A stretch of 49,478 bases of DNA. It comes from Bradyrhizobium sp. cir1. GTDB lineage: Bacteria; Pseudomonadota; Alphaproteobacteria; Rhizobiales; Xanthobacteraceae. Location: contig NZ_JACIHE010000039.1 of assembly GCF_014198245.1 (NCBI RefSeq), positions 1 to 49,478 on the forward strand, in the 5' to 3' direction. The position numbers and the translations under genes were made by a program. The first letter of the stretch is position 1; each line of letters starts with the position of its first letter. The notes beneath the pieces are model-generated. The model had not been told where the DNA came from. It saw only the letters and a program-made list of their open reading frames with translations, and searched no databases. Below are positions 23,317 through 31,406 of the stretch, in pieces.

Positions 23317-24197
23317 CAGTAGGTCACCTTGCGTTCGACGAAGCGGAACTGGACGCCCGTGAGCACGATGACCATGATCATCAGGATCACCGATTGCGCC
23401 GCCGAGCTGCCGAGATTGCCGCCGAGCAGGCCGTCCGAATAGACCTTGTAGACCAGCGTTACCGTCGACGTTCCGGGACCGCCGCGGGTCATGGTGTCGA
23501 TGATGCCGAACGTGTCGAAGAAGGCGTAGACGATGTTGACGACCAGGAGGAAGAAGATGGTCGGCGACAGCAGCGGGAAAGTCACGGTCCAGAACCGCCG
23601 CATCGGACGCGCGCCGTCGATCGCGGCGGCCTCGAACACGCTTTTCGGGATTGCCTGCAGGCCGGCGAGGAAGAACAGGAAATTGTAGGAGATCTGCTTC
23701 CAGGCGGCGGCGAGGATGATGAGGCCGGCGGCCTGGTTGCCGTCGAGCAGCGGATTCCAGTCGATGCCGGCGGCGCGCAAGTAGCGCGAGATCACGCCGA
23801 GCGAGGGATGCAGCATGAAGATCCAGAGCACGCCGACCACGGGCGGCGCCACCGCATAGGGCCAGATCAGCAGCGTGCGGTAGAGCATCGAGCCGCGCAG
23901 CGGCTTGTCGGCCATCACGGCGAGCAGCAGCGCAAACGACAGCGACGACACCGCGATGGCGAACGAGAAGAAGAAGGTGCGGACGATCGCCGCGAAATAG
24001 GCGGGGTCCTTGAACAGCTCGACGTAATTGTCGAACCAGACGAAGCTCGTCGAGAGGCCGAAGGCGTCCTGGAGCAGGAAAGACTGGATCACCGCTTGCA
24101 GCGCCGGCCAATAGAAGAAAATCAGGACGATCGCGAGCTGCGGCGCAACCAGCGCGTAGGGCAATAGCTTTGACTGGAAAATGGCTTGCTTTTGCAT
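23316..24197 (-). CDS. ugpA: sn-Glycerol-3-phosphate ABC transporter permease UgpA
   Basis: Inner-membrane permease of 293 residues. Six membrane helices begin with LLPYALVAPQLAIVLIFFYWPALQAVIQSF; the helix around FVWFDNYVELFKDPAYF precedes the transport domain; the EAA loop is KSVFEAAAIDGARPMRRFWTVTFPLLSPT. It pairs with UgpE to form the translocation channel. ATG at 24197 lies 49 bases after the ugpB stop. Operon order ugpB-ugpA-ugpE-ugpC is the canonical one. Confidence 0.94.
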   Translation of the reverse strand: MQKQAIFQSKLLPYALVAPQLAIVLIFFYWPALQAVIQSFLLQDAFGLSTSFVWFDNYVELFKDPAYFAAIVRTFFFSFAIAVSSLSFALLLAVMADKPLRGSMLYRTLLIWPYAVAPPVVGVLWIFMLHPSLGVISRYLRAAGIDWNPLLDGNQAAGLIILAAAWKQISYNFLFFLAGLQAIPKSVFEAAAIDGARPMRRFWTVTFPLLSPTIFFLLVVNIVYAFFDTFGIIDTMTRGGPGTSTVTLVYKVYSDGLLGGNLGSSAAQSVILMIMVIVLTGVQFRFVERKVTY

Positions 24198-24245
24198 GGT
24201 GTCAGCAGAAGCGGCAGGCCGGCATGCGGCCTGCCGCCGGTCGCC

Positions 24246-25562
24246 TTACTTCACGGCGGTCTTTTCGAACTGCCGCAGCATGGTGTTGCCGCGTTCGACG
24301 GCGGCATCCAGCGCCTGCTTGGCGGTCTTCTTGCCGGCGAGCGCCTGCTCGATCTCCTCCGACCAGACGTCGCGCAGCTGCACCATGTTGCCGAGGCGCA
24401 GACCGCGGGAATTGTCGGTCGGCTCCTTGTTGGTAAGCTCGATCAGCGGGGTCTCGAGATAGGGCTGATCCTTGTAGAAGCCTTCTTCCTTCGCCTTGGC
24501 GTAGGCCGCCTTGGTGATCGGCAGATAGCCCGAGGCCTTGTGGATGTAGACCTGACGATCGGTGTCGGAGAGGAAGGTCAGGAATTTCGCGACGCCCTTG
24601 TAATCGTCGGCCGGCTTGCCGCCCATGACCCAGAGCGAAGCGCCGCCGATGATCGAGTTTTGCGGCGCGCCCTTGGCGTCCGGATAATAGGGCATCGGCA
24701 CCGCGGTGAAGTTGAATTTTGCCTGCGCCTTGACATTGCCGAAGAACGCCGAGGAGGTCAGGTAGATCGGGCATTCGCCCGAGGTAAAGCGGCCTTCGCC
24801 GGTGTTGGTGCGGCCGGCATAGTCGTAGACCTTGGTCTTCTGCAGCTCGACCAGGTTTTCGAGATGCTTGACCTGGAGCGGTCCGTTGAATTCGAGCACG
24901 GTGTCGAAGCCGTCAAGGCCGTTGGCCTTGCTGGCGAGCGGTACGTTGTGCCAGGCGGAGAGCTGCTCGAGATTGACCCAGGTGATCCAGGAGCCGGAGA
25001 AGCCGCATGTGTCGTGGCCGGCGGCCTTCAGCTTCTTGCCGGCCTCGAACACTTCGGGCCAGGTCTTGGGAATCTCGACATTGGCTTTTTTCAGCTCGTC
25101 GAGATTGATCCACATGACCGTGGACGACGAGTTGAACGGGAATGACAGCATCTCGCCCTTCGAGGTCGAGTAGTAGCCGGTGATCGCGGGCAGGTAGTTC
25201 TTCGGATCGAACTTCTCGCCGGTCTCGGCCATCAGCTTGTAGACCGGCTTCACGGCGCCGGTCGCGGCCATCATGGTCGCGGTGCCGACTTCGAACACCT
25301 GCATGATGTGCGGAGCGTTGCCGGCGCGGAACGCGGCGATGCCGGCGTTCATCGTGTCGGGGTAGTTGCCCTTGTAGGTCGGGATGACCTTGTAGTCGGT
25401 CTGCGACGCGTTGAAGTCGTTGGCGAGCTTGACGATCACGTCGTTGTTGGCGCCGGTCATCGCGTGCCACCACTGGATTTCGGTCACGGCCAGGGCCGGC
25501 GAGGCGCCGAGACCAACCGTGAATGCGACAGCTGCAGCCGCGCCAAAATGTCGAAGAGCCAT
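24246..25562 (-). CDS. ugpB: sn-Glycerol-3-phosphate-binding protein UgpB
   Basis: Periplasmic binding protein for glycerol-3-phosphate and glycerophosphodiesters, 438 residues. The signal peptide MALRHFGAAAAVAFTVGLGASPALA ends before VTEIQWWHAMTGANNDVIVKLANDFNASQ, the opening of the mature UgpB fold. Characteristic segments include GNAPHIMQVFEVGTATMM, PFNSSSTVMWINLDELKKAN, and CGFSGSWITWVNLEQLSAWHNVP, which holds Trp residues of the ligand site. ATG at 25562 is preferred over a TTG one codon upstream. GGAGG is close upstream and a Pho-box-like site lies 55 bases upstream, predicting induction by phosphate starvation. Confidence 0.94.
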   Translation of the reverse strand: MALRHFGAAAAVAFTVGLGASPALAVTEIQWWHAMTGANNDVIVKLANDFNASQTDYKVIPTYKGNYPDTMNAGIAAFRAGNAPHIMQVFEVGTATMMAATGAVKPVYKLMAETGEKFDPKNYLPAITGYYSTSKGEMLSFPFNSSSTVMWINLDELKKANVEIPKTWPEVFEAGKKLKAAGHDTCGFSGSWITWVNLEQLSAWHNVPLASKANGLDGFDTVLEFNGPLQVKHLENLVELQKTKVYDYAGRTNTGEGRFTSGECPIYLTSSAFFGNVKAQAKFNFTAVPMPYYPDAKGAPQNSIIGGASLWVMGGKPADDYKGVAKFLTFLSDTDRQVYIHKASGYLPITKAAYAKAKEEGFYKDQPYLETPLIELTNKEPTDNSRGLRLGNMVQLRDVWSEEIEQALAGKKTAKQALDAAVERGNTMLRQFEKTAVK

Positions 25563-25616
25563 CAAGAAAACCTCCCTTGCCCGTCACTAAAGAAGCGCTT
25601 GCGCTAGCAGCGCCAT

Positions 25617-25634
25617 ATGACGTTCACATGACTG
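25617..25634 (-). promoter_or_regulatory. Pho-box-like operator upstream of ugpB
   Basis: On the minus strand: CAGTCAT-GTGA-ACGTCAT, two seven-base half-sites with the 11-base period of the PhoB consensus (CTGTCAT-N4-CTGTCAT); 11 of 14 half-site positions match. It lies about 55 bases before the ugpB ATG. ugp operons belong to the Pho regulon in many proteobacteria. Confidence 0.6.
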
Positions 25635-25780
25635 TGTAAGCGGCCGAAACGAAAGCGGCAAGCGCTGGAAAAGGGAAGCCGTCAAATAGGCGAATGCGAC
25701 GCGGACAGTCGCCGGCGTTCGCGCTGCACATGCGTGGGCGCGCCGCAGTGCGGCATTGGAGGCTGTGGAGGCGAGGGTCC

Positions 25781-26983
25781 CTAGCGCTTGCGCTCGGGAC
25801 CGCAGACGGTGCCCTTTTCGACCATCGCGCCGATCTCGGCCTTGGAGTAGCCGAACTCGCCCAGCACCTCGGCCGCGTGCTGGCTGAATTTCGGCGGCAG
25901 GCGGCGCAGGCTCGGCTTGCTGCGATCGAGCCGGATCGGCGAGGCAACGCCCTTGTACCAGTCCTTCTCGATAATATCGCCGCGCGCGATCGTGTGCGGG
26001 TTCGTCAACGCCTGGTCGATCTTCTGCACCGGGCCTGCGGGCAGGCCGGCCGCGAGCAGGCGATTGCACAGCGGCTCGGCCTCGTGCTGGCTGAACACCG
26101 CGGCAAGCTCGGCGCGCAGCGCCTCGCGGTTGGCGATGCGGTCCTTGTTGCGGGCAAAGCGCGGATCGATGCCGAGCTCGGGCTTGCCGATCTCCTTGGC
26201 GAGCTTGCGGAAGGTGCCGTCATTGCCGACGCCGATGAAGATGTTGTCGGTCTTGGTCGGGAAGATCGCGTAAGGAACGAGGTTCGGATGTTCGTTGCCG
26301 GTGAGCGAGGGCGGCTTGCCATGCATGAAATAGTTCGCGGTGTGCGGATGCATGATGGCAAGGCCGGTCTCGTACAGCGTGGTCTCCAGGAACTGACCCT
26401 TGCCGGAACGCTGCCGCTCCGACAGCGCCATCAGGATGCCGATCGCTGCATAAAGTCCGGTGGTGATGTCGACCAGGGGCACGCCGATCCGCATCGGCCC
26501 GCTCTCGGGCGAGCCGGTCGCGGCGATCATGCCCGTCATGGCCTGGATGATGGCGTCATAGCCGGGATTGCCGCCGCGCGGTCCGTCAGCGCCGAAGCCG
26601 CAGATCCGGCAGTGCACGAGGCGCGGGAATTTCTCGCGCAACACCTCATTGCCGATGCCCCATTTCTCCAGCGTGCCCGGCTTGAAATTCTCGATCAGAA
26701 CGTCGGCCGTCTCCAGCATCTTCAGCAGCACGATGCGGCCGCCTTCGGAGGCGAGGTCGAGGCCGATCGAACGCTTGTTGCGGTTGATGCCGACGAAATA
26801 GGCCGCATCCTCCTCGTGGAAGGGAGGGCCCCATTCGCGCACCTCGTCGCCTGCGGGCGGCTCGACCTTGATGACGTCGGCGCCATGGTCGGCGAGGATC
26901 TGGGTGCAGTAGGGACCGCCGAGCACGCGCGTGAGATCGATGACGCGCAGTCCGCTCATTGCGCCCAAAACGGCTTCAGTCAT
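25781..26983 (-). CDS. CaiB/BaiF-type (family III) CoA-transferase
   Basis: A 400-residue class III CoA-transferase that moves CoA between carboxylic acids. The N-terminus GLRVIDLTRVLGGPYCTQILADHGADVIKVEPPAGDEVREWGPPF is the standard family opening, with RNKRSIGLDLASEGGR following. The catalytic Asp lies in RGGNPGYDAIIQAMTGMI, and FLETTLYETGLAIM is also conserved. The physiological acid (formyl, succinyl, carnitine or others) cannot be told from sequence. It is monocistronic between ugpB and ohr on the same strand, with no linked acyl-CoA dehydrogenase or ligase to suggest a pathway. Confidence 0.92.
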   Translation of the reverse strand: MTEAVLGAMSGLRVIDLTRVLGGPYCTQILADHGADVIKVEPPAGDEVREWGPPFHEEDAAYFVGINRNKRSIGLDLASEGGRIVLLKMLETADVLIENFKPGTLEKWGIGNEVLREKFPRLVHCRICGFGADGPRGGNPGYDAIIQAMTGMIAATGSPESGPMRIGVPLVDITTGLYAAIGILMALSERQRSGKGQFLETTLYETGLAIMHPHTANYFMHGKPPSLTGNEHPNLVPYAIFPTKTDNIFIGVGNDGTFRKLAKEIGKPELGIDPRFARNKDRIANREALRAELAAVFSQHEAEPLCNRLLAAGLPAGPVQKIDQALTNPHTIARGDIIEKDWYKGVASPIRLDRSKPSLRRLPPKFSQHAAEVLGEFGYSKAEIGAMVEKGTVCGPERKR

Positions 26984-27160
26984 GCCTTCGCTTCCCCTGT
27001 GTCGATGATTGGATCACAGGCCTAGCGAGGTTTTTTTGCGCCAGCAATGGCGCGGGGCGTGGGGCTGTATGCGCCGCCGCGCGTCTATCCCGCGAGGTGG
27101 CAAATCAAGCGGAAGCGGCCGGCCCGAGGGGGATCCCGGGCCAGCCAATCCGCCGTTAGA

Positions 27161-27586
27161 TCAGACGACCGTCAGGCGAACGTCGACGTTGCCGCGCGTG
27201 GCATTGGAGTACGGACACACCTGGTGCGCCTTCGCGACCAGCGCCTCGGCTTCCGCGCGGGCAAGGCCCGGCAGCGACACGGCAAGATCGATGTCGAGGC
27301 CGAAGCCGCCCTCCGAGCGCGGGCCGATGCCGACGGTCGAGGTGACGGAGGCGTCGGCGGGGACCTTCGGGCCGCCTTGCGAGGCGACGAACTTCATCGC
27401 GCCGATGAAGCAGGCGGCATAGCCGGCCGCGAACAGCTGCTCGGGATTGTTGCCGGCGCCGCCGCCGCCGCCGAGCTCCTTCGGCGTGGTGAGCTTGACG
27501 TCGAGCGCGCCGTCGAGGGTCGCGGCGTGGCCGTCGCGGCCGCCGGTGGCTTTTGCGCTGGTCTTGTAGAGGACGTTCACGGACAT
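27161..27586 (-). CDS. ohr: Organic hydroperoxide resistance protein Ohr
   Basis: Thiol peroxidase that reduces organic and fatty-acid hydroperoxides, using lipoylated partners in studied cases. The reactive cysteines are Cys59 (AAGYAACFIGAM) and Cys124 (AHQVCPYSNATRGNVDV). MSVNVLYKTSAKATGGRDGHAATLDGALDVKLTTPKELGG is the standard Ohr N-terminus, which distinguishes it from OsmC. At 141 residues it is normal. The ATG at 27586 has GAGGAGA just upstream; the open frame extends further to 27637 without homology. It is divergent from ohrR across a region with two palindromic operators. Confidence 0.96.
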   Translation of the reverse strand: MSVNVLYKTSAKATGGRDGHAATLDGALDVKLTTPKELGGGGGAGNNPEQLFAAGYAACFIGAMKFVASQGGPKVPADASVTSTVGIGPRSEGGFGLDIDLAVSLPGLARAEAEALVAKAHQVCPYSNATRGNVDVRLTVV

Positions 27587-27637
27587 TTTCGTCTCCTCGG
27601 GTCTTCCGGGTTGGGGTGCGATCTCTATCGCAGGCAA

Positions 27638-27657
27638 TTAGATTGTGCTCAATCTAA
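27638..27657. promoter_or_regulatory. Palindromic operator 1 (predicted OhrR site)
   Basis: Perfect inverted arms TTAGATTG and CAATCTAA around TGCT in the ohr-ohrR divergent region, on the ohr side. Together with the second site it is predicted to bind OhrR dimers and shut both promoters in the absence of organic peroxides. Confidence 0.7.
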
Positions 27658-27671
27658 ATTGGGGTGCCTCA

Positions 27672-27695
27672 CATTTAATTGTTCGCAATTGAATG
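27672..27695. promoter_or_regulatory. Palindromic operator 2 (predicted OhrR site)
   Basis: Arms CATTTAATTG and CAATTGAATG around TTCG, with one mismatch. The AATTG / CAATT core resembles described OhrR operators. The centre is 36 bases from that of operator 1, and the site lies nearer the ohrR start. Confidence 0.7.
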
Positions 27696-27729
27696 TGCCG
27701 CCGGCCGGCCCCAGAATGGAGCAAACGAC

Positions 27730-28200
27730 GTGAGATTCTCGATGGCCCGGAAATTATCGGCGCTGGACCCGCAGCGCCTCGACAACCAGATCTGCTTCGC
27801 GGTCTATTCCGCCACGCACGCCTTCAACCGCGTCTACAAGCCGCTGCTCGACCGGCTCGGCCTGACCTATCCGCAATATCTGGTCATGCTGGTGCTGTGG
27901 GAGCGCGACGACGTGCCGGTCAAGGAGATCGGCGAAAAGCTGTTTCTGGATTCGGGTACGCTGACGCCGCTGCTCAAGCGGCTCGAAGCCGCCCATCTCG
28001 TCAAGCGCACCCGCTCGCACGAGGACGAGCGTCAGGTGCTGATCGCGCTGACCCCGCAGGGCCACGCGCTGAAGGAGAAAGCGCGCAGCGTGCCGCAATC
28101 GATCCTGGCGGCGTCGGACTGCTCGGTGTCGGAGCTGGTGGCGATGAAGGATGAGATCGTCGCGCTGAGGGATCGGTTGAATGCGGTGACTGGGGAGTAG
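27730..28200 (+). CDS. ohrR: MarR-family organic peroxide sensor OhrR
   Basis: Redox repressor of ohr. The N-terminus LDNQICFAVYSATHAFNRVYKPLLDRLGLTYPQYLVMLVLWE has the single peroxide-sensing Cys in NQICFA, with the two Tyr residues of the family in VYSATHAFNRVY and LTYPQY. A winged helix-turn-helix follows: VKEIGEKLFLDSGTLTPLLKRLEAAHLVKRTRSHEDERQVLIALTPQG, including the DERQV wing. GTG at 27730 has GGAG eight bases upstream; ATG at 27742 is possible. Its position opposite ohr and the two palindromes between them support the function. Confidence 0.94.
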   Translation: MRFSMARKLSALDPQRLDNQICFAVYSATHAFNRVYKPLLDRLGLTYPQYLVMLVLWERDDVPVKEIGEKLFLDSGTLTPLLKRLEAAHLVKRTRSHEDERQVLIALTPQGHALKEKARSVPQSILAASDCSVSELVAMKDEIVALRDRLNAVTGE

Positions 28201-28206
28201 GGGCGG

Positions 28207-28443
28207 TTAGAGGCGTTTCTTGGCAAAGGCGCGGCCGGACGCTGACTTCAGGTACTTCTCGAATGCGACGGCCTGCTTCTCGTTGCTGAACGCAATGTAG
28301 GTCTTGAGACGCCACGGTCCGTATTTCGAGGTGTGAGGGACCTCACCAGCATTGTGCTTTGTCAGTCGGGCGCGCAGGTCATCGGTGATCCCGACATAGA
28401 AGTGGAGGGAATCGAGGCTCTCAAGGATGTAGACGTACTTCAC
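28207..28443 (-). CDS. GIY-YIG domain protein
   Basis: A 78-residue single-domain GIY-YIG protein. KYVYILESLDSLHFYVGITDDLRARLTKHNAGEVPHTSKYGPWRL matches the family core, with YVYIL (GIY position), FYVGIT (YIG position), the catalytic-region Arg in LRARL, and H-N-x-G; the catalytic-type Glu is in AVAFEKYLKSASGRAFAKK. Such small stand-alone proteins are widespread and thought to be nucleases, but their role is mostly unknown. It begins with GTG at 28443 and its stop is 7 bases from the convergent ohrR stop. It may be part of local insertion/repeat activity near tRNA-Ala. Confidence 0.83.
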   Translation of the reverse strand: MKYVYILESLDSLHFYVGITDDLRARLTKHNAGEVPHTSKYGPWRLKTYIAFSNEKQAVAFEKYLKSASGRAFAKKRL

Positions 28444-28524
28444 GGCACGCTCCCCAGTTGTCGAGGAGAGCTTACACTCGCTCTTGTTCTGCTGAAGCCC
28501 GGCTTCGCCGTACGGGGTTACGCC

Positions 28525-28680
28525 GCGGCAGCCTTCGCTACGAGGGGGCTTGCCGAGCCGAAGCTGGCGAACGAGCTATACGGATAGAGCCCGCCGTCGC
28601 CCTTCGGGCTATGGCGCGGCAGCCTTCGCTTGCTTCGCTACGATAGAGTTCGGCGTGGCTTGCCGAGCCGAAGCTGGCGA
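28525..28680. repeat. Imperfect direct repeat next to tRNA-Ala
   Basis: Copy 1 (28525-28570) and copy 2 (28616-28680) both begin GCGGCAGCCTTCGCT and both end GGCTTGCCGAGCCGAAGCTGG. Copy 2 has extra internal bases (TTGCTTCGCT). Copy 2 is followed by GAAGCCAGCGAAGG and then directly by the tRNA-Ala 3' end. The 250-base region 28444-28693 has no supported gene. Confidence 0.7.
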
Positions 28681-28693
28681 AGCCAGCGAAGGC

Positions 28694-28769
<76 letters not shown>

Positions 28770-28867
28770 TTAGTCCTTAAATGGGACGATCCCGGAGGAT
28801 CCCCCACAGACCGGCGAGTCCTAGGTGACTCGCGCGGTGCACCCTTTTTCACAGATCAGGACTGATC

Positions 28868-29275
28868 TCAAGTCTCTTCATCACCTCCGACATCACCAAT
28901 GATGTCGGTCACGTCCTCATCGCCCTCTTCTTCGTCTGCGATGAAGGTCGAATCATCATCATCGTCGTCGTCGAGGGTCTCGTCGACCTCGATATCGTCC
29001 TCCGATTCGGGCACGGCGGCCTTGACCTTGCCGGTGTTCTCCTCGGCATCGGCCTCCTCGAGCGACACCTCTTCGACCTCCGCCGGCTCCGGCGCGGTAT
29101 CCGCTGTCGCGGCGTGCCGGGCTTCGGCGCCGCGGGGGACGCGAGCGGGCGCCACCGGGGCGATCGGCACCACCTCGCCGGTATAGGGCGAGATCACCGG
29201 ATTCTTGTTGAGGTCATAGAATTTCTTGCCCGTGGTCGGGCAAATACGTTTGGTTCCGAGTTCGGACTTGGCCAC
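28868..29275 (-). CDS. TIGR02300-type FYDLN-acid protein
   Basis: A 135-residue alphaproteobacterial protein with a short conserved head, VAKSELGTKRICPTTGKKFYDLNKNPVISPYTGE, which includes the FYDLN motif that names the family, and a long acidic tail. The tail contains eight consecutive Asp residues encoded by a GAT/GAC run (ATCATCATCATC then GTCGTCGTCG on the plus strand near 28955). GTG at 29275 is chosen, with AGGA about nine bases upstream and the family start close by. Function unknown. It is divergent from aroA. Confidence 0.87.
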   Translation of the reverse strand: MAKSELGTKRICPTTGKKFYDLNKNPVISPYTGEVVPIAPVAPARVPRGAEARHAATADTAPEPAEVEEVSLEEADAEENTGKVKAAVPESEDDIEVDETLDDDDDDDSTFIADEEEGDEDVTDIIGDVGGDEET

Positions 29276-29433
29276 GGCAGGAATCCTGGGAATGTCTGAA
29301 AAGCGGTGCTTCACTTGGCTAGTTGGCGGCCCGCTGTCAATAGCGCATTACGAGAGAAAGACATGCCCGTGACGGGGGCCAGACCATGTGGTACCTGCGC
29401 GCCAGCCCACGGGGCCTATTCAAGGACACAATC

Positions 29434-30771
29434 TTGACCCATTCCGACCAACCGCGGCCGCTCCAGTCTCGCGCGAGCGGCCAACTGACCGGGAAAGTAC
29501 GGGTGCCCGGGGACAAGTCGATCTCCCATCGCGCCCTCATCCTCGGCGCGCTCGCGGTCGGCGAGACCAGGATTTCGGGCCTCCTGGAGGGCGAGGACGT
29601 CCTCAACACCGCCAAATCCATGCAGGCGCTGGGCGCCGCGGTCGAACGCACCGGCGATTTTGCCTGGAAGGTGAACGGCGTCGGGGTCGGCGGCTTTGCC
29701 CAGCCTAGGGCGCCGCTGGATTTCGGCAATTCCGGCACCGGCTGCCGGCTGGTCATGGGCGCCGTCGCCGGCTGCCCGATCTCGGCGGTGTTCGACGGCG
29801 ATGCCTCGCTGCGCAGCCGCCCCATGCGCCGGATCCTCGATCCGCTCGAAAAGATGGGTGCGAAGGTCATCTCCGGCGGCGAGGGCGGGCGTCTGCCGCT
29901 GACCCTGCAGGGCGCGCGCGATCCGCTGCCGATCACCTACAAGACCCCGGTCGCCTCGGCCCAGATCAAGTCGGCGGTGCTGCTGGCGGGCCTCGCCGCG
30001 CCGGGCACGACCACCGTGATCGAGACCGAGGCCAGCCGCGACCACACCGAGCTGATGCTGAAGCATTTTGGCGCGGACATCGCCTCGGTGCAGGAAGGTC
30101 AGCACGGCCGCCGCATCACGCTGGTGGGCCAGCCAGAGCTGCATGGCGCCAATGTCGTCGTGCCCGCTGACCCCTCGTCGGCTGCGTTCCCGATTGTCGC
30201 GGCGTTGATCGTCGAGGGTTCGGATGTCGTCCTCTCCGATGTCATGACCAATCCTCTGCGCACGGGCCTTTTCACGACGCTGCGTGAAATGGGCGCTTTC
30301 ATCGAGGAAAGCGAAGTGCGGGGCGATGCCGGCGAGCCGATGGCGCGCTTGCGCGTGCGCGCCTCAAAGCTGCGCGGCGTCGAGGTGCCGCCGGAGCGCG
30401 CGCCCTCGATGATCGACGAATATCTGGTGCTGGCGGTGGCGGCGTCCTTCGCCGAAGGCACCACCATCATGCGCGGCCTGCAGGAGCTGCGCGTCAAGGA
30501 ATCCGATCGCCTGGAGGCCACCGCCGCCATGCTGCGCGTCAACGGCGTCAAGGTCGAGGTCTCCGGCGACGATCTGATCGTCGAGGGCCGCGGCCATGTC
30601 CCCGGCGGCGGCACTGTCGCCACCCACATGGATCATCGTATCGCGATGTCGGCGCTGGTGATGGGCTGCGCTTCCGACCAGCCGGTGACCGTCGACGACA
30701 CCGCCTTCATCGCCACCAGTTTCCCGGATTTCATTCCGATGATGCGTTCGCTAGGGGCCGAGTTTTCATGA
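29434..30771 (+). CDS. aroA: 3-Phosphoshikimate 1-carboxyvinyltransferase (EPSP synthase, class II-like)
   Basis: Shikimate-pathway enzyme that joins phosphoenolpyruvate to shikimate-3-phosphate. Key segments: GDKSISHRALIL (26-37), LDFGNSGTGCRLVMG (95-109), ASAQIKSAVLLAGL, EASRDHTELMLKHFG, APSMIDEYLVLAVAASFAEG and LRVKESDRLEA. RDHTE, GDKS and SAQIK match class II EPSP synthases; where glyphosate-insensitive CP4 has Ala100 this protein has Gly101, and the NxTR motif is NPLR. The TTG at 29434 is preferred, with AAGGA about 9 bases upstream and homology starting soon after. The last four bases overlap cmk (ATGA). Confidence 0.95.
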   Translation: MTHSDQPRPLQSRASGQLTGKVRVPGDKSISHRALILGALAVGETRISGLLEGEDVLNTAKSMQALGAAVERTGDFAWKVNGVGVGGFAQPRAPLDFGNSGTGCRLVMGAVAGCPISAVFDGDASLRSRPMRRILDPLEKMGAKVISGGEGGRLPLTLQGARDPLPITYKTPVASAQIKSAVLLAGLAAPGTTTVIETEASRDHTELMLKHFGADIASVQEGQHGRRITLVGQPELHGANVVVPADPSSAAFPIVAALIVEGSDVVLSDVMTNPLRTGLFTTLREMGAFIEESEVRGDAGEPMARLRVRASKLRGVEVPPERAPSMIDEYLVLAVAASFAEGTTIMRGLQELRVKESDRLEATAAMLRVNGVKVEVSGDDLIVEGRGHVPGGGTVATHMDHRIAMSALVMGCASDQPVTVDDTAFIATSFPDFIPMMRSLGAEFS

Positions 30772-31406
30772 TTATCGCCATCGACGGGCCCGCGGCCTCG
30801 GGCAAGGGCACGCTCGGCAAGCGTCTCGCCCACCATTACGGCTATCGTCATCTCGATACCGGCGTGATCTATCGCGCGGTGGCCTATGCCCTGATGCAGT
30901 CCGGTCATGATCTCCGGGACGAGGCGGCTGCGGTGCAGGCCGCATTGGAGCTCGATCCCGAAAGGTTCGGCAATCCCGCGCTGAAGACCCAGGAGGCCGG
31001 CGAGGGTGCCTCGATCGTCTCGGCGATCCCCAGGGTCCGCGAGGTCCTGGTCAATTTCCAGCGGCAATTCGCCGCCGATCCGCCGGGAGCGGTGCTGGAC
31101 GGCCGGGACATTGGAACCGTGATCTGCCCCCATGCCGACGTGAAGATTTTCGTCGTGGCCGACCCCAAGGTCCGCGCCCGCCGCCGCACCATGGAGGCGA
31201 GGGCCAGGGGCGAGGAGGCGGATGAGGCCGCGGTGCTCGCCGACATCATCCGGCGCGACGAGCGCGACAAGAACCGGCCGATTGCGCCATTAAAACCGGC
31301 CCCGGATGCTTACTTGCTAGATAACTCCCAACTGGATATAGAAGGCGGCGTCCGGGCCGCCATCGACATTATCGAGGCCGTCCGAGCGGGCCGGTCGCGG
31401 GGTTAA
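30768..31406 (+). CDS. cmk: Cytidylate kinase
   Basis: Phosphorylates CMP/dCMP with ATP. The P-loop GPAASGKGTLGKRLA starts at residue 7, the nucleotide-binding segment YRHLDTGVIYRAVAYALM follows, and the family motifs AVLDGRDIGTVICPHADVKIFVVADPKVRARRR and RDERDKNR (lid) are intact. At 212 residues it lacks the extra insert of longer types. ATG overlaps the aroA stop. The aroA-cmk-rpsA order is widely conserved in proteobacteria. Confidence 0.96.
   Translation: MIIAIDGPAASGKGTLGKRLAHHYGYRHLDTGVIYRAVAYALMQSGHDLRDEAAAVQAALELDPERFGNPALKTQEAGEGASIVSAIPRVREVLVNFQRQFAADPPGAVLDGRDIGTVICPHADVKIFVVADPKVRARRRTMEARARGEEADEAAVLADIIRRDERDKNRPIAPLKPAPDAYLLDNSQLDIEGGVRAAIDIIEAVRAGRSRG

Noticed and set aside
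23317..24111. Upstream extension of the ugpE frame through ugpA
   Set aside because: The homologous UgpE begins at 23316; the extension is an out-of-frame reading of ugpA with an Arg-rich composition.
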